This document shows, one piece after another, positions 11,603 through 23,435 of a DNA stretch of 64,000 bases. The stretch's first letter is position 1, and the number at the start of each line of letters is the position of its first letter. This DNA comes from Phlebiopsis flavidoalba (taxonomy: Eukaryota; Basidiomycota; Agaricomycetes; Polyporales; Phanerochaetaceae). The stretch lies in contig JAOCPU010000031.1 in NCBI GenBank assembly GCA_035772785.1, positions 186,001 to 250,000 on the forward strand. Direction: 5' to 3'. Under the pieces are notes generated by a model, which worked only from the letters and a program-made list of their open reading frames with translations, made no database searches and was not told the origin of the DNA. A program made the position numbers and the translations under genes.

Positions 11603-13982
11603 GTACGACCACGGGCTTTTAGCCCTAAGAGGCTGGGGGTCAGCCTTGCGAAGGCGGCTGACTGCAGTGGGCTGGACATCTGGAGGGTACAGTCAGATTT
11701 GAAACCCAATGGTCACGGATGACATCCTCGCACCATGTTTCGCGTATGCCCGACTTGCGCGCGCATATATGCATCTCTCAAGCATGAGAACCTCCCGGGC
11801 AGCACTTGCGAAAGGTACGTTTGAAAGGTGCTCGTTATTTGGTTTCGCTCTTGGTGGTCAAGTTCAAGCAATGCGCATCTGAGGCATCTGACTGACGGCC
11901 CAAAATCTAGACGCCTGAAATTAGGCGCCTCCGCTTTGCTACGTCTTCGTCCACCCCCATGCTAGCCCATGCTATGATGCATTCTATCCTCCTACCGGCC
12001 AGTACATCCGAGTCCGCTCACATGAGCACGTACATTCCCGAAATGTCTTGCGCTCCCGCCTCGACACCTCGCGCGGCAAGACCCATTGCTCGTACGCGGT
12101 CCGTCTCACTGCTACCGAATTCATTCTAACAACCTCTAGAGCCTCTATAATCCTCTTGCGAACTAAGCAACAATCCTCCACCACGCATTTACGGTCATGA
12201 ACAATCGGCGTTCACCAGTTACCCTTGGTCATTACAAACAACGTATGGACGAACGTCGACTCACCAATGACCATACCCATCTTCGTCGCGCCCGGCTGCT
12301 GAACAGCTCGTCCCCGCACCATCACTCCGTGCGGAACCAGACGACAAATCCACGTACATAGGGGCACACGAGAGCCACCGCGAGCCGCGTCACGACGACG
12401 CCACACCACACCGCGTCCGCGGCATTTTGCTCAATTTCTAACATCTACCACGTCACCATGTCGCAGACACAACACGGACTTGTCCATAAGACCCACCACC
12501 GCACCCACTACGCTGCACACACTCCTCCCACCCCCCCATCCCACCACCACAAAGCGCAGACCGAGCTACACGATGCACGCGATACTGCTTACCGATGGCC
12601 GCTATGTCGCCTTCGTCCCGTTCCTGGGCCCAGCTGATCGCACCGATCGCGATCGCGGGGCAGCCCTTCCCTACCCGGCCGGGCGCTCACACTTCCAGCG
12701 CTGCTTCCCTCTGGACGCTCTTCCCTCCCAGAGCCCCCCCCGCTAGGCGACCAACGGTCCCCTGCATTAGGGCCTGCGGTTGGACGTATCGGTCTTAGGC
12801 TTGATACTACGCAGTGGGGAGCCTGTTGTGTTCGTGATTGCGTTTGTTCTGGTCGGATAGCGTAACGGCGGTTGGCATCGGTGGCTATCGGAGACACTTT
12901 ATGCGTGAAGGCGAGGTGCGGCGGCGGGCTTCTGGTCGAGACTTGCTGTGGTGAGATAGGTCCAGAAGGATGCGAAGCAGCTGCGGACGTGGGAGGAGAA
13001 AGGAGAGCCTGCTCGGACGCGCGTTCCCAGGAAGTTAATTTTGGGGCGAATGGGTATGCCGGACAGCGAGACGCGGATGCGCCTAATGGTATGTATGGGC
13101 TTGTGGACTCGTTCGAGCCTGGCTCCTTTTACTGACCCAGTGTGATCTTCTGTGTTGGGTAAGTATCAAGGACAGTGTTATGCGGTTGCGCGGGAGGCGT
13201 GTGTGTGGGCTCCGTGCCTGGGTGGCGTAGCGTGGGCTTGCTGTTGATACGCTCGGCGTTCGTGGGGTGCTGTGTGTACGCGGGGAGATCGCATCCGGAC
13301 GACGCCTGAGGACCCTGTACTGCGTCATAGCGTGCTGACATGGGCAGCCGCGCTGTCTGCGAAAACGCAAAGACGAGAGAGGACAATAGGCGTGAGAGAC
13401 TAGCTCACATCGGCTCGACAGCATTGTTACATCCACATGGAATGCGTAACAACGTCAGGCGTGCAGACACGTGGCCGTTCGCCGCATGCTCAGCGCGAGC
13501 CATGGATATCCCCCCCCGATCAAACTCCCGCGCCACAACCCTCGACCTGAGAGAGAGAACGAGAAAGTCGCGTTCTACCATGTGTCACAAACGCCGGAGC
13601 ATGCTGATCGTACGTTGTCGATCGCGAGCTGTTTCGTCGCACGATCAAGCATCGTGAGCATCGTCGATCCACTGGACTCACCTGTGGGCGTTTAACCCGC
13701 GAATAGTAGAGAAGGATAGGAAGGCAGAAAGCGTTGGGAGACTACATTAGATCTACACTACGCATCGTTACATCATATGCGTCACAAAGGCCGTCGTTGC
13801 GCAATCTCGCCACCGTTCGTATCGTTCGTGCACGTCCATCAAATCATAACAGCATAACATCACAACAAAAATCCAAACCCAGGCCCAACAAAAAAAATCA
13901 GAGAAGAGAGAGAGAGGAGACCGGGCGCTCACGCCACCGCCTCGCCCACACTCGCCTTCTCGTCCTCCGCGCGCTCTCCACG
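11603..13982. other. intergenic region with one short repeat copy
   Basis: No recognisable domain on either strand. A possible small plus-strand frame begins at ATG 12,458 (MSQTQHGLVHKT) but lacks family support. The region carries one copy of the GATCGCGATC repeat (12,601-12,660). The last 500 bases contain A-rich and purine-rich stretches next to the 3' end of the transporter gene. Confidence 0.3.
12601..12660 (+). repeat. dispersed short repeat with GATCGCGATC core, copy 1
   Basis: It contains GTTCCTGGGC followed by TGATCGCACCGATCGCGATC; the palindromic core is at 12,645-12,654. The same order of blocks occurs near 17,200, and core-sharing copies lie near 20,570 and 21,800. Confidence 0.5.
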
Positions 13983-15896
13983 TCACTTTGCGCTCTCGCC
14001 CGCATACACGACGCCCTCCTCCGCGTAATTGCTCTCCTTGGATCGTGCGGACGACAAGCAGCGCGGGAACAAACGACACGAGCATCATCGATCCAGCTCG
14101 CGATGGTGCGTCGTTGAGCAGCGGCGTGAGGACCGCGTCCATGCCGTAGCTGCCGGCCGAGCCCGCGCTATGCACGGCCTTGTATAGCCCCGCGAGTAAG
14201 CAGCGCGACGCAAGTCGAAGGGGTCCTTCGAACCACCCCCCCCTGAAGCGCGGACATTGAGGCCTAGTACGCGAGAGGCATGGAGAGCACGGCGTCGCTG
14301 AAGTATGTCTGGCCATCTGCAGTCAGCGGTGTGTGTGGGGGCGAGAGGAGATGAGGGGGAGGGGGGCGTACAGAAGAAGTATGAGCGCTGCCTTTGCCCT
14401 CTGAGTCGCTGTCGTTGTAGGATGAGTTACAGTCACGCCGCCGTGTGGTCTCGCCTTGTTAGCTCGCTGCTGTGCAAGGTGACCTGCCAGCGGAGGAGCC
14501 CGGCCGCTCCACACGATGATCGTTCAGCACGGTTTGACGACTCCCAGGGCGAATTACCCCCTCTGCGCATGCCGCCCCTACCGAGCCACACTTTGACATC
14601 GAATGCACAAGAACCAATAAACAGCGCGCCGACAATCGCGAATCCGACGCCCTTCTGAGCGTCGCGTTCAGAAGGCTGGCTGCGTTGGCGCCGTCAAATA
14701 CGACCATCCCCGTCCGCAGTATTAACCGACCTGCCCTGGTAAGCGATAAAGTAGGTGCTCGCAAAAGACCATGGGACAGGCAGCGCGGAGCATGCGCCAG
14801 TCCTTTGATCGTTACGTGACGCATCCTGCACGACCTCTCGTGCACGGCGGACTTGTCGCGGTCAGCGACGCTGTGTGCCGTCCGAGCGCACGACGCGGTC
14901 GGCAGGACAATCATTTAAAAGATTTGTGGTTCAAGAGAAACCATAACGAGGAATAAGGCGGAAAGGCGACTGGCCGAACGAGAGATGATAACCAGGAACG
15001 CCTGAAGTAGCGCGTCAGCAAATACGTGCAGGGGGTAGTGTATGAGGGAGGTAAAGCACGATGTAGGTCGAGGTGGACACCGCTAGGAATTACCTGGATG
15101 GCCGCAGTGATAGCGGTTCTGTTGATCGCACTGACCAGGGCGATCACACGCGCATGCCGGATGAAGGAGTCGAACTGTGAAGATGGCCAAGAAGACCGGA
15201 GGGAAGGCCTTGCCCTTGTCTCTGCTCGAGCGTCGGGTTAGCTAATCGATCGATTTACGCGACCCCTCATTCGCGCGGACCACAGCAGCGCGGCGGTTGA
15301 AAGCCGAGCACCAGTCACGTTCACCATCGAATGATGAGGAACCAGCGAGCTAGTTGACCTGGGTCTGGAAGCTACGAGCGGGCCCTGTCGAGGGGTGAGA
15401 AATGGGAGGGGAGGAGGGGCGCACCCACCAGAGACGCGCCGACGTAGAGCGAGTAGCCGAGCGGGCCGAAGAAGAGCGTGAAGCTTGGAGGCCGAAGCAC
15501 ACGGGGGTGTATCAGCACGAAGACGAGCCGGTAAACGAAGAAGAGGAGGATAGGGGCGCACGGTTGATTTGATAGCCGACCGCTGTGAGGCCGGTGACGA
15601 ACACATGCGTGTAGAGCACGCTCGTTGGACTGTTGACCCGAGATGAGTGCGAGGACACGTCATGGGTGTTCCCGCGCCGAGGTTCGATCACGGCCGTAGA
15701 ACACATTTGCGGGCCCACCGTCGCGGAGCTGGCGCGCTGTGGCGGGGGGTCCGAATGCCTAAGACGGGCGGACCCGCACAAGCGTGATGCCACGGAGTCA
15801 CGATTTGCGTCATGGGCGACCTACACACCGCATCAGCCTCTCCCACCACAAGCGACAGAAACGGCGGACGTACGTGTAGAACGCGGGGAGCTGCAT
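13983..15896 (-). CDS. UNC93-like major facilitator superfamily transporter
   Basis: This is a multi-pass membrane protein of the fungal UNC93-like MFS group (related to S. pombe SPAC922.05c-type proteins); the substrate is unknown. The start at 15896 (MQLPAF) opens a short first exon, followed by an intron and SPMTQIV. Recognisable segments then run in order: VLYTHVFVTGLTAVGYQI, FFGPLGYSLYVGASL, RDKGKAF, NRTAITAAIQV, SIVGALFIG, YKAVHSAGSAGSYGMDAVL and a tail SKESNYAEEGVVYAGESAK ending at the TGA at 13983-13985. GYSLY-G, DKGKAF and the SAG..GSYGMDAV stretch are characteristic of the family. Frame switches and several short introns lie between segments, and some helices are poorly preserved. 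The first exon and promoter are duplicated elsewhere in this window. Confidence 0.85.
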
Positions 15897-15953
15897 GGCG
15901 GGCTGCTTGTTGCGGGGTCGATCGCACGGCGGCGCAGGCTGCCCTGGTGCGTC

Positions 15954-15959
15954 TTTATA
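15954..15959 (-). promoter_or_regulatory. TATA box of the UNC93-like gene
   Basis: On the minus strand GCTATAAAGACGCACC lies about 60 bp upstream of the start codon. The same TATA-flanking block (ATAAGGACGCACCGGG or close variants) recurs at about 47,694 and 61,430 upstream of copied first exons. Confidence 0.6.
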
Positions 15960-16687
15960 GCAGGTCGGGTGACGATAGGAGCCCCGCGGACCGCGATCCC
16001 ATCAGCCGCGACGCACACGGCGCGAAGCCCGGAACCGCGATGGACGCCGGCGCGAAGGACCAATTGCCGCGCCCCAGATAAGAGATTCGCTTGATCGCGC
16101 CCCAGATCGCCTGCCCCTCCCGCCCGCCGCTCGCCGCTCGCCGCACTCCGAACCCGAGCCCGTCGCCGTCGCCGCTCTCCGTGCTGCAATGCACGGCCGC
16201 AGACGCAGGCTGTGCGCGCGGGGGATGCTGCCCCAGTGCACGCCGGAGCACGAAGCAGCGCACGCCGGCCACCTGATGCCCCCGCGCGGCGCGCCAGGAT
16301 CAGCGGCGCCCTCGCAGCACTGCTCTCCAGGCAGCAGCCCTGCCCTCGCCCACGCGGCCGCGCGCAATGCGCACGGCGGCGCAGGCGGGGGGGAAGGGCC
16401 CACGCGGGCGGGCGTGTCAGCTGCTATCGCTGCAGACATGCGCAATGGTGCGATGGCGCGTTCGTGCGGGGGCAGCCAGCGTTCTGCCTATCGGGGCGCG
16501 CGGGGGTCAGGCGGTGCGCGCGACTGAATGGGCGTGCGAGTGCGCGTGGCGGGTGCGCGTGGGCGCGAGGCCGGGGCGCGGGCAGAAGAGGGGCGCGCGG
16601 CGACGGCGGGCATGCGAGGCGCATTGGCGTTGTGGTCGTCGTGTCGAGCGGGCTTCGCGACGTCTGGGCTTCGCGTCGCGCGCGCGG

Positions 16688-16720
16688 CGGGATGATGTCA
16701 CGCCGCGTGATGTCATCCCG
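16688..16720. other. inverted repeat with two TGATGTCA sites
   Basis: Two 15-base arms around a 3-base centre differ at two positions. Each arm contains TGATGTCA or its complement, one base from the bZIP/CRE half-site palindrome TGACGTCA. Confidence 0.4.
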
Positions 16721-17169
16721 CCCGCCGTTGCACACCGAGACCGCCAGAGCGCAAACGCACGAATATTACAAATGCGCCCACCGGGCAAGTCGAACCGCGC
16801 GCGTACGGCGCAAATAGACACGCTGCACTGCACATGGGACGCACACGCCGCGCGTCAGGTGCCCGCGCTCCAATTCAGTCGCCTCCATCGCACACAGCAC
16901 CTCCGAGTCTACAAGCCGACGCCGCGAAATGATCCGTTAATGCGTACCCGGCGTCGCCACCCCGCCGCCAACCTCGGAGCCCACATCACATGCCCGCCTA
17001 TTAAGCTTCCGCCTCGCATTCCCACAGCGTAAAAGCCTCCACGAAGCCCGCCCCGCCTATCTCTCCCCTCATCAACACACGCGAGTGAGTTATCACAAGC
17101 GTGCACACTCGCCCAGCCCATCAGCTCGCATCACCACCGACGCGCGCACGCCCTGCGCGGATGCCACAA

Positions 17170-17230
17170 TGCCGCCTTTGCCCCGTTCCTGGGCGGACAG
17201 TGATCGCAGCGATCGCGATCGCGGCGCGCA
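17170..17230 (+). repeat. dispersed short repeat with GATCGCGATC core, copy 2
   Basis: It shares the CGTTCCTGGGC block and the TGATCGCAGCGATCGCGATC block with copy 1 in the same order and spacing. The core is at 17,211-17,220. Confidence 0.5.
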
Positions 17231-17473
17231 TGGACTGGCGGGTGGTGTGGCGAGGTTTGATACGGGGCGTGGTGTGGGCTTGGAGGGCGGACGGCGCGGG
17301 GGACGCCGCTCGAGGTCGAGGCTGGTCCGAGAATAGTCATGGTCAAGTATGTGGAGAGGGGCGGAGGTAGGGATGGTGAAGGTTAGGCGTAGACTTCCTT
17401 GCATGCGCTGTTTGTGTGCCGTCGAGGTGTATACGACGTCAACCCTGGGTCGCGCACAACGAGTGGTGGTGTA

Positions 17474-18309
17474 CAGTTGCGGACAAGCAAACTCGACCAA
17501 TTTGGCGCCGCCCAAAGGTGGAATTTTGTAGGCGACCTAATTCATCCCAAAGTCTATTAAACATCACAGACGTGTTTTTGGAGCATAGGGGAGTAGTTTG
17601 GCACGAGCAGATTTTTGATATCTGTACTTTTACCAAAAAAGGTCCGAAAATTTGGCCGGCACCTAAATATTGGGAATTAATTCGCGGAAAAATGTCGCAA
17701 AACATATAGCTCGTGAATTGATGCCTGAACTCCCATTTAAGAACAAAGATTCCGCAAAAGAAAAAAAAAAAACCGGTATGAATCGCCTAAATGCGACTAG
17801 ATTTTTGGCTGTTTTTGGCAGATCTGGCCCTGCACTATTTAGTGTCGGGGGTGATGTCTGATAAGATATTTTGCCCGAAATCAACGCGTTGCGCCGCTGC
17901 GCTTAGTCATTTTCGTGGAACCATCAGAAAGTGACATTTGTGGTCAATTTCGGTCCCCGTCCGTTGATGGGCTGGTTCCGAGGTGCGAGTATCGACCCGA
18001 CTAATGTTTTGTTTGCCAGATGCGTTAGTCTCCTCGCAACGGACGCGACACAATTGCACCTTTGGGCCTATTTGGGTGGCCATATGAAGCGCCAAAAAGG
18101 CCCAAAAATTTGTGGCCCGGTCTGGCCGATTTTTACGCGTGGGGAGACACCCTCGGAAAAGGGCATTTTTTGGTGACTCCTTTCGTCGTGTCCTGAGTCT
18201 ATGTAATTCGCCGTACTCCGGAGTTTGTAGTCTCAGATAAATTGTCACCCCCCCCCCCCCAAAGTTCGCCCTCTACCCTAATAATAGTCGAGTTTGCTTG
18301 TCCGCACTG
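17474..18309. mobile_element. MITE-like DNA element with terminal inverted repeats
   Basis: The left end begins CAGTTGCGGACAAGCAAACT; the right end is the same sequence inverted, lacking one T (GTTTGCTTGTCCGCACTG, ending at 18,309). The inverted match spans 23-24 bases. The 836-bp interior is more AT-rich than its surroundings, has long A and C runs and no convincing open frame, so it is probably non-autonomous. The left flank is TA and the right flank TG, so a TA duplication as in Tc1/mariner or pogo elements is possible but imperfect. Confidence 0.75.
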
Positions 18310-20525
18310 TGACTGCAATAGGCGGATTGGTGTTTGGTTCCATACACAGCCATCACGGCGAACGGACCGTGCCCTTTTCGTGCTAGACTGCGGCTTTTGC
18401 GGTGTCGTCGTCCTTCGCGCGCGGGCGGCGTTGTGATGTCACGGTCGCGACTTGCAAAATAGCGCTTCACTTCAACGCGCAGTGTTCCACCATTCGTGAG
18501 CTGGGACCGAGTAACAAGAGACAGCTTCCAACCTTGCCGTCCAAACTCAGGCCGGATTACTACTCGGGCTCTGTGAACCTTGGACAATCAGCTCACTTGA
18601 GGGCAGACCATAGTTCTTACAAATTTGTAATCTGTATGCGTGAGCAAAACAAACCTGTTGGAGCAGGAGACAATGAGGGAGTCAGAAAGACAGAGAGAAA
18701 TGGATAGAGTTGGGGGGGGTTGTTTTGTGGGCGGACAGGGTTGGTGACCGGGGTGACGCAACTACCCTAAGTTTATCAGTCACGTACATCATACAGAAAA
18801 GCGAATGAGAAAGCGGAAGTCTGAGGGATTGCCGCGCGAAAAGGGGTCCTAATTAGGGAAGCACGGGCCGTCGCGTTCCCGCCGACGCCGACGCACGACG
18901 AATGATGCCCTGTGATTCCGATTTTACAGCGACATGGGGTCCGGGCGCGCGGAGTTCGCGGTCATCCCCGCCCACATTGACGAACAGGCTTGTGCTATCA
19001 ATTATATACCTACCTCGCCGTTGCAAGAAGATTTGCTGCACTGTGATTGCTATGCTGGAAGCTACGGGCAAAATGGAAATACCGGTAAAAAAAACGCGCA
19101 AAACCAAAGCTCCGCGGCGGCCGGGCTGGTGGCGTGGGGGACTCGCCGCGCCGCTCCCGTCCGGAATCATTCCCACACTCAGGAGCCTTGAGCAGGGCGA
19201 ATATCGAGACTGACCGCAGGATCATCGATCATCTCCCGAGTGCCATCATAATTGCAGGACAGCGGAGGCAGAGGACGTTTTAGAATTGAACAGCCCTAAT
19301 CAAAAAGCTAAAAACAAATGGAACGCACACCTGACTCTGCGCAACGCATGCTCGCGTCAGGTGCTGGCCGTCCATTCAGTCGCTTTACGTTTTACGTTTT
19401 GCGTGCAAACGGCGGCACAGCGCGTCCATACGCTCGGCCGGTTTATAGAACGTAGTGAGTGCGTTCCTGACGGACCCACACACGAGCCATCAGCTTCTAC
19501 TTATCTAGCCTGGCGTAGTGCCGTAAGGGAGGACGCGCCTCAGACGCGAAACGGCAGGTCGAAGCTGCGACATCGAGGTTTTTTGCAGGGGCTTCGTGCC
19601 AATCTGCAGAAGGCTCATCGCCTCGTAGAACCTGCACAATCGTCCGGGCTCGCTGTAACTTTTCGTGCGGGCGCAGCCTCCGAACCGGCGCGTGGTTCAT
19701 TACTGATAGCTACAGACAGGGTGAATTCTCCACATTCGAGAGTATGCCCCCACCGCCTTCCGTGGGCACGGTGCACCGCGACGCGTCGGGGACTGGCTCC
19801 GTTCCGCTGGCCAGAAAACGAGCCCGCGAACGCGAGCTATGTGTAGAGCTCCGCGACTCTTTCAAAAATGATCGTATGGAGATGCAAAGACAGCACGGAA
19901 AATGCACACACCGCAGCGGAATGTATGGTGGCAACCGGAGCCCACGCCGTGGATGTGACACCAAACTCTGCATCGAAGTTAGCAACGCCGGACGCCGAAA
20001 CCTAAAACTTTGGCAATTCGGTGCCGATTTTAATGAAACCCGGATAACAAATTATGTGGCATTGGTGCGAATAGCAAACGGTTAATTGAACGCAGTTTTT
20101 TTGAGGAGGACGGCGAGCAGCAGACGACGTGCACGGAGACGAGGGATAAGATGAGAACTCGCTGTGATCGCCCGACCGGCGCTCCGCATCCTGTAAAGAG
20201 CTCCGCGCCGCCGCCTCCGACGCCTATCCCGCCCGTGCGCCGCCGCCCGCAAACCCGAAGCACACACACAACCAAACCGTATAAATCCACCCGCCCAGAT
20301 ACCTCGTCGTCTTTAAACTCCATCACCATCCTCCCATCCCCTCTATCTCACACAAAAAGCACGCCACACGACACCCACCTACGCCCGGGCCATGCACACC
20401 CTCCTCGCGCCTCCTCGCGCCCGGATCACGTCAACACCATGCCAGCTTGCTCTTGCCCTCGGCACACGATACCAGGCACACGATACCAAACAATACAGCA
20501 CGATATAGGTGATGTCTTGTCGCGC

Positions 20526-20590
20526 TGTCGCCTTGTCCCTGGGTCTGGCCCGATCGTGATCGCGGCTGATCGCGATCGGTGCGATCGTGT
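20526..20590 (-). repeat. dispersed short repeat with GATCGCGATC core, copy 3
   Basis: On the minus strand it reads GATCGCACCGATCGCGATC, identical to the 3' block of copy 1, while the flanking CCTTGTCCCTGGGT block keeps the plus orientation. The core is at 20,568-20,577. Confidence 0.45.
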
Positions 20591-21779
20591 CCTGTCGTGT
20601 TGCGCTTTAGTCTCCGTAGCTGACTATAATATAAAAAATGAATTTGGATGACAGTCGATCCGAGTTTGCGCTTTGTGCCCGCTTGGGCCTCGGTGCGGTC
20701 TTTGGATGCTTGGGTGATAGGGTGATGGGGTTGGCTGGTGGTGAGCTCGTGTTTTGATTCCGGCTACGCGTGGTGTGGAGATAACGAGAGACGGTTATTC
20801 TGTTGTTTTTCTTTGGTGTGATGGTTTGAAATATTTGTTCGGGCTCGGGGTGAGCGGGTTTGGTTTTTCTGGTGCAGCGAATATGGAGGGTATTTGGACC
20901 CTGGGCTGCAAAAACAAAAGAGAAGACCCATGCGAAATATAGAAACGGAGAATGCTAGGTGGCGTGGTGACAGAGGGCTCAGGGGCGCACGGCTGAGCTT
21001 AGGTGGCGGCTGAGACGCACGACTTGTCCGTCCGTATGAGAGGGTTGCGGAAGACCGCGTCTATCGTCGAAGCTGCAACTCGAGCTGGGAGTTGCAGGAG
21101 GGCGCGAGGATATCCGTCGTGGTACACGATCGCTAACATACCGCAGCACGCGCTGTGCGCTCACAGGGACGTCCTAGCACATATCAGCCCCTAGTTCCGC
21201 CCGGCCCATCGTGCAATTAAGACGGCAACGTAGGTGTCGGCTGTACACTAGGCATCGATTTTCAGGCTGTTGAGGCGCGATTATGTGCACTGTGTCTCTG
21301 GGTTACCCGCGAACGTGAGACGAGGGGCCCATTTTTGTGGCGTGGTAAGAAGTGTCATCTGTCAGCACGGCGATCAGATAGTTATCCAGCCCGAGGGAGC
21401 CTGGCTCGTACTGAGGGTGCAGAAGCGAGTTTCGAGGCGCTGGGTTTGTCGGTCGCTTGGAGAGCAAGTGCAAAAGAAGTCGCCGAATCTAGGCGAGGTA
21501 TGATCGCCGGGGTGTAGTATTGCGGTTGTCTGTGATTGCGTAAGACTCGAAGTATCGGTGGGTGCGCTGACTCAGCCCGAGTCGTGGTGGCACCCCGGGG
21601 CTGAGTTGTGATTGAAGAGATGCGGCATGTCTCGCCCGTTGCATAGAGATGCGAGAAAACTCAAGCCGCCCGGTGGGGGTCTGTTTCCTGTCGACCCTGC
21701 AAACTCGTCATCCCAAACAGAGTTGCGCGAAGACGCGAAGACGCAATCCGGGGATGGCATGATTGCCAAGGTGCAGTCG

Positions 21780-21815
21780 GACCGCCAGCTCTGTCGATCG
21801 CGATCAGCAGCCGTC
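21780..21815. repeat. GATCGCGATC core, copy 4
   Basis: GATCGCGATC at 21,796-21,805 with CAGC on the right side, as in copy 3. The outer blocks are not conserved, so this may be a partial copy. Confidence 0.3.
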
Positions 21816-21997
21816 CATGCCGCGCGCTCACGAGACGCAAGCCCGCGACAGTCGTTCGACACGCCGCGCGGGAGCGACCACCCCAAACCCGGCCTCGGGG
21901 CACGACATTGCACGCAAATGACGCGAGCAGCTGCTGACCAAGCGCCATATAAGCATACTCGCGCGCAGCACTGCACCAGAGACGAACAGTACGACCC

Positions 21998-23228
21998 ATG
22001 GCGACCATACCACGCTGTTCGCGACAGACCGCGCGCGGAGAGCTGCAGCTCATCGAGGTTTCGACGCCGACGCCATGGTCCCGACGAGGTGCTCGTCGAC
22101 GCGCACTATGCCGCGCTCATCCCGTTTGATGGGTACCAGCTCAACTTTGTGGGTATGCGCTCCAGCCGGGGGATTATCCCGCGGGTGTTGGGGTTTGCAT
22201 GGGTGCAGGTGTCCGTGCGTGCGGTGGGGAGCGAGGTGAAAGATTTGAAGGTGGGAGATAGGGTGCGTAGCATGGATTTCGTGTGTATGTGGGATGCTGA
22301 TGAAGGCAGGTTGCGACGTTCAATTTTCCCGGAGTCGAAGAACAAGGCGGCGCAAGAGGTGTACGTCGTCCCACGGCACCAGGTCGCAGCCGTAGGTGCA
22401 CCTCCGCCCCCCGACCTATCGCTAACAGCGCGCCTCCGTAGATCCCCGACTCGCTCCCGCTCGACCAAGCCGCTGCACTCCCCGACAACTTCAACAACCG
22501 CCATCTACACCCTCTTCAGCAGTGCAACCCTCGCGCTCCCCATCCCTCCCCACCTCTCCGCCCCCCACACAACCCACGACGCCCCCCGCTCGACACCACC
22601 GCATCCATCCTCATCTCCGGCGCTCGGCTCCTCCGCAGGGCACTACCTCCTCCAAGCACTGCGCCTCGCAGGCCACACAAACCTGCTCTGCACCGCCGCG
22701 CCCGCGCACCACGCGCACACTGCGCACACTCGGCGCGACGGCCTGCGTGGACTACACCGCGCCCTCCGCGGCCGCCGACCTCGCCGCGCACGGCCGGCCC
22801 GCGCTCGCGATCGACGTCGTCGGCGCGCGCAGCAGCCTCGCGCTGCTCGCTGCTGTGTTTTCCGCTACGCCGGGTGCGGAAGCGCGCCTCGCGGTGCTCG
22901 CGCCGTTCAAGGACGGCGCGCGCGTGACGAACGCGGAGGACAGCGCGATGCATTTCGGCGTCCCAGATTGGGTGGAGGAGTTGTTCCCGCCTGAGGTGAA
23001 TGTGAAGGTTGTGCCGGTGTATACGTTCCGCCTGGCGAGGACGAGGTGCTGCGGGGGTGGGCGATGCCGGTGTTGTTGCCGGAGCTGCTGAAGAGGGGGG
23101 AGGTGGTGCCGAATAAGGTGAGGCTTGTGAGTGAGGGGACGTTGCTCGAGCGCGTGAGGGAGGGGGTTGGGCTGTTTGCGGAGGAGAAGGTGAGGGGAGA
23201 GAAGGTGGTCGTGAAGATCAAGGAGTGA
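21998..23228 (+). CDS. zinc-binding-alcohol-dehydrogenase-like (MDR) oxidoreductase
   Basis: This is an NAD(P)H-dependent medium-chain reductase of the fungal enoyl-reductase/ToxD-like group, without the structural zinc motif. The start at 21998 lies in a good context (ACGACCCATGGCG). ELQLIEVSTPTP, GPDEVLVDAHYAALIPFDGY, PRVLGFAW, AVGSEVKDLKVGDRV, QEVYVVPRHQVAA and a clear intron (about 22,390-22,441) lead to IPDSLPLDQAAALPDNFNN. The Rossmann segment follows (SILISGA, then GSSAGHYLLQALRLAGHTN after a one-base shift), then LGATACVDYTAPSAAADLA and ALAIDVVGARSSLALLAAV, ending in EEKVRGEKVVVKIKE at 23,228. Three or four frame switches are needed. Substrate cannot be inferred. Confidence 0.85.
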
Positions 23229-23435
23229 AGGACTTGTTCATGTTTTGTATGTTGTCTCTGACGCTTCAGTGATGGGTGAAAGACCTGCGAGACGTACATG
23301 CTCTGCTTTGTATCTGCCGTTGATTATCACGGTGAAAGAATACTCAGCGCACCGTCTATATTTGGCAAGCCCGTTTGTGTACACCGCCGTCGCACGTAAA
23401 ATTCAAAAGCTTCAAGTCCAAATTCTGACCTTCGC

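Larger units (their letters stand above)
15960..17473. other. very GC-rich intergenic stretch
   Basis: Long open frames on both strands are Arg/Ala/Gly/Pro-rich and look like GC-driven artefacts rather than genes. The stretch holds an imperfect hairpin (16,688-16,720) and a copy of the GATCGCGATC repeat (17,170-17,230). Confidence 0.4.
18310..21997. other. long region without a recognised gene
   Basis: The longest plus-strand open frame (19,286-19,846, 186 codons) and a second one (19,744-20,085) show no recognisable domain. A TATA-like GTATAAATCC at 20,279 is followed by CT-rich sequence and ATGs at 20,391 and 20,439, which looks like a core promoter, but the downstream frame is short and ends in the GATCGCGATC repeat. 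Confidence 0.3.

Noticed and set aside
16002..17032. Long Arg/Ala/Gly/Pro-rich frames on both strands
   Set aside because: All frames are long here because stops are rare in very GC-rich DNA; no domain, splice pattern or conserved motif supports them.
19286..19846. 186-codon plus-strand frame as a gene
   Set aside because: No recognised domain, no promoter or splice context, and similar-length frames occur by chance in this composition; left as unsupported.
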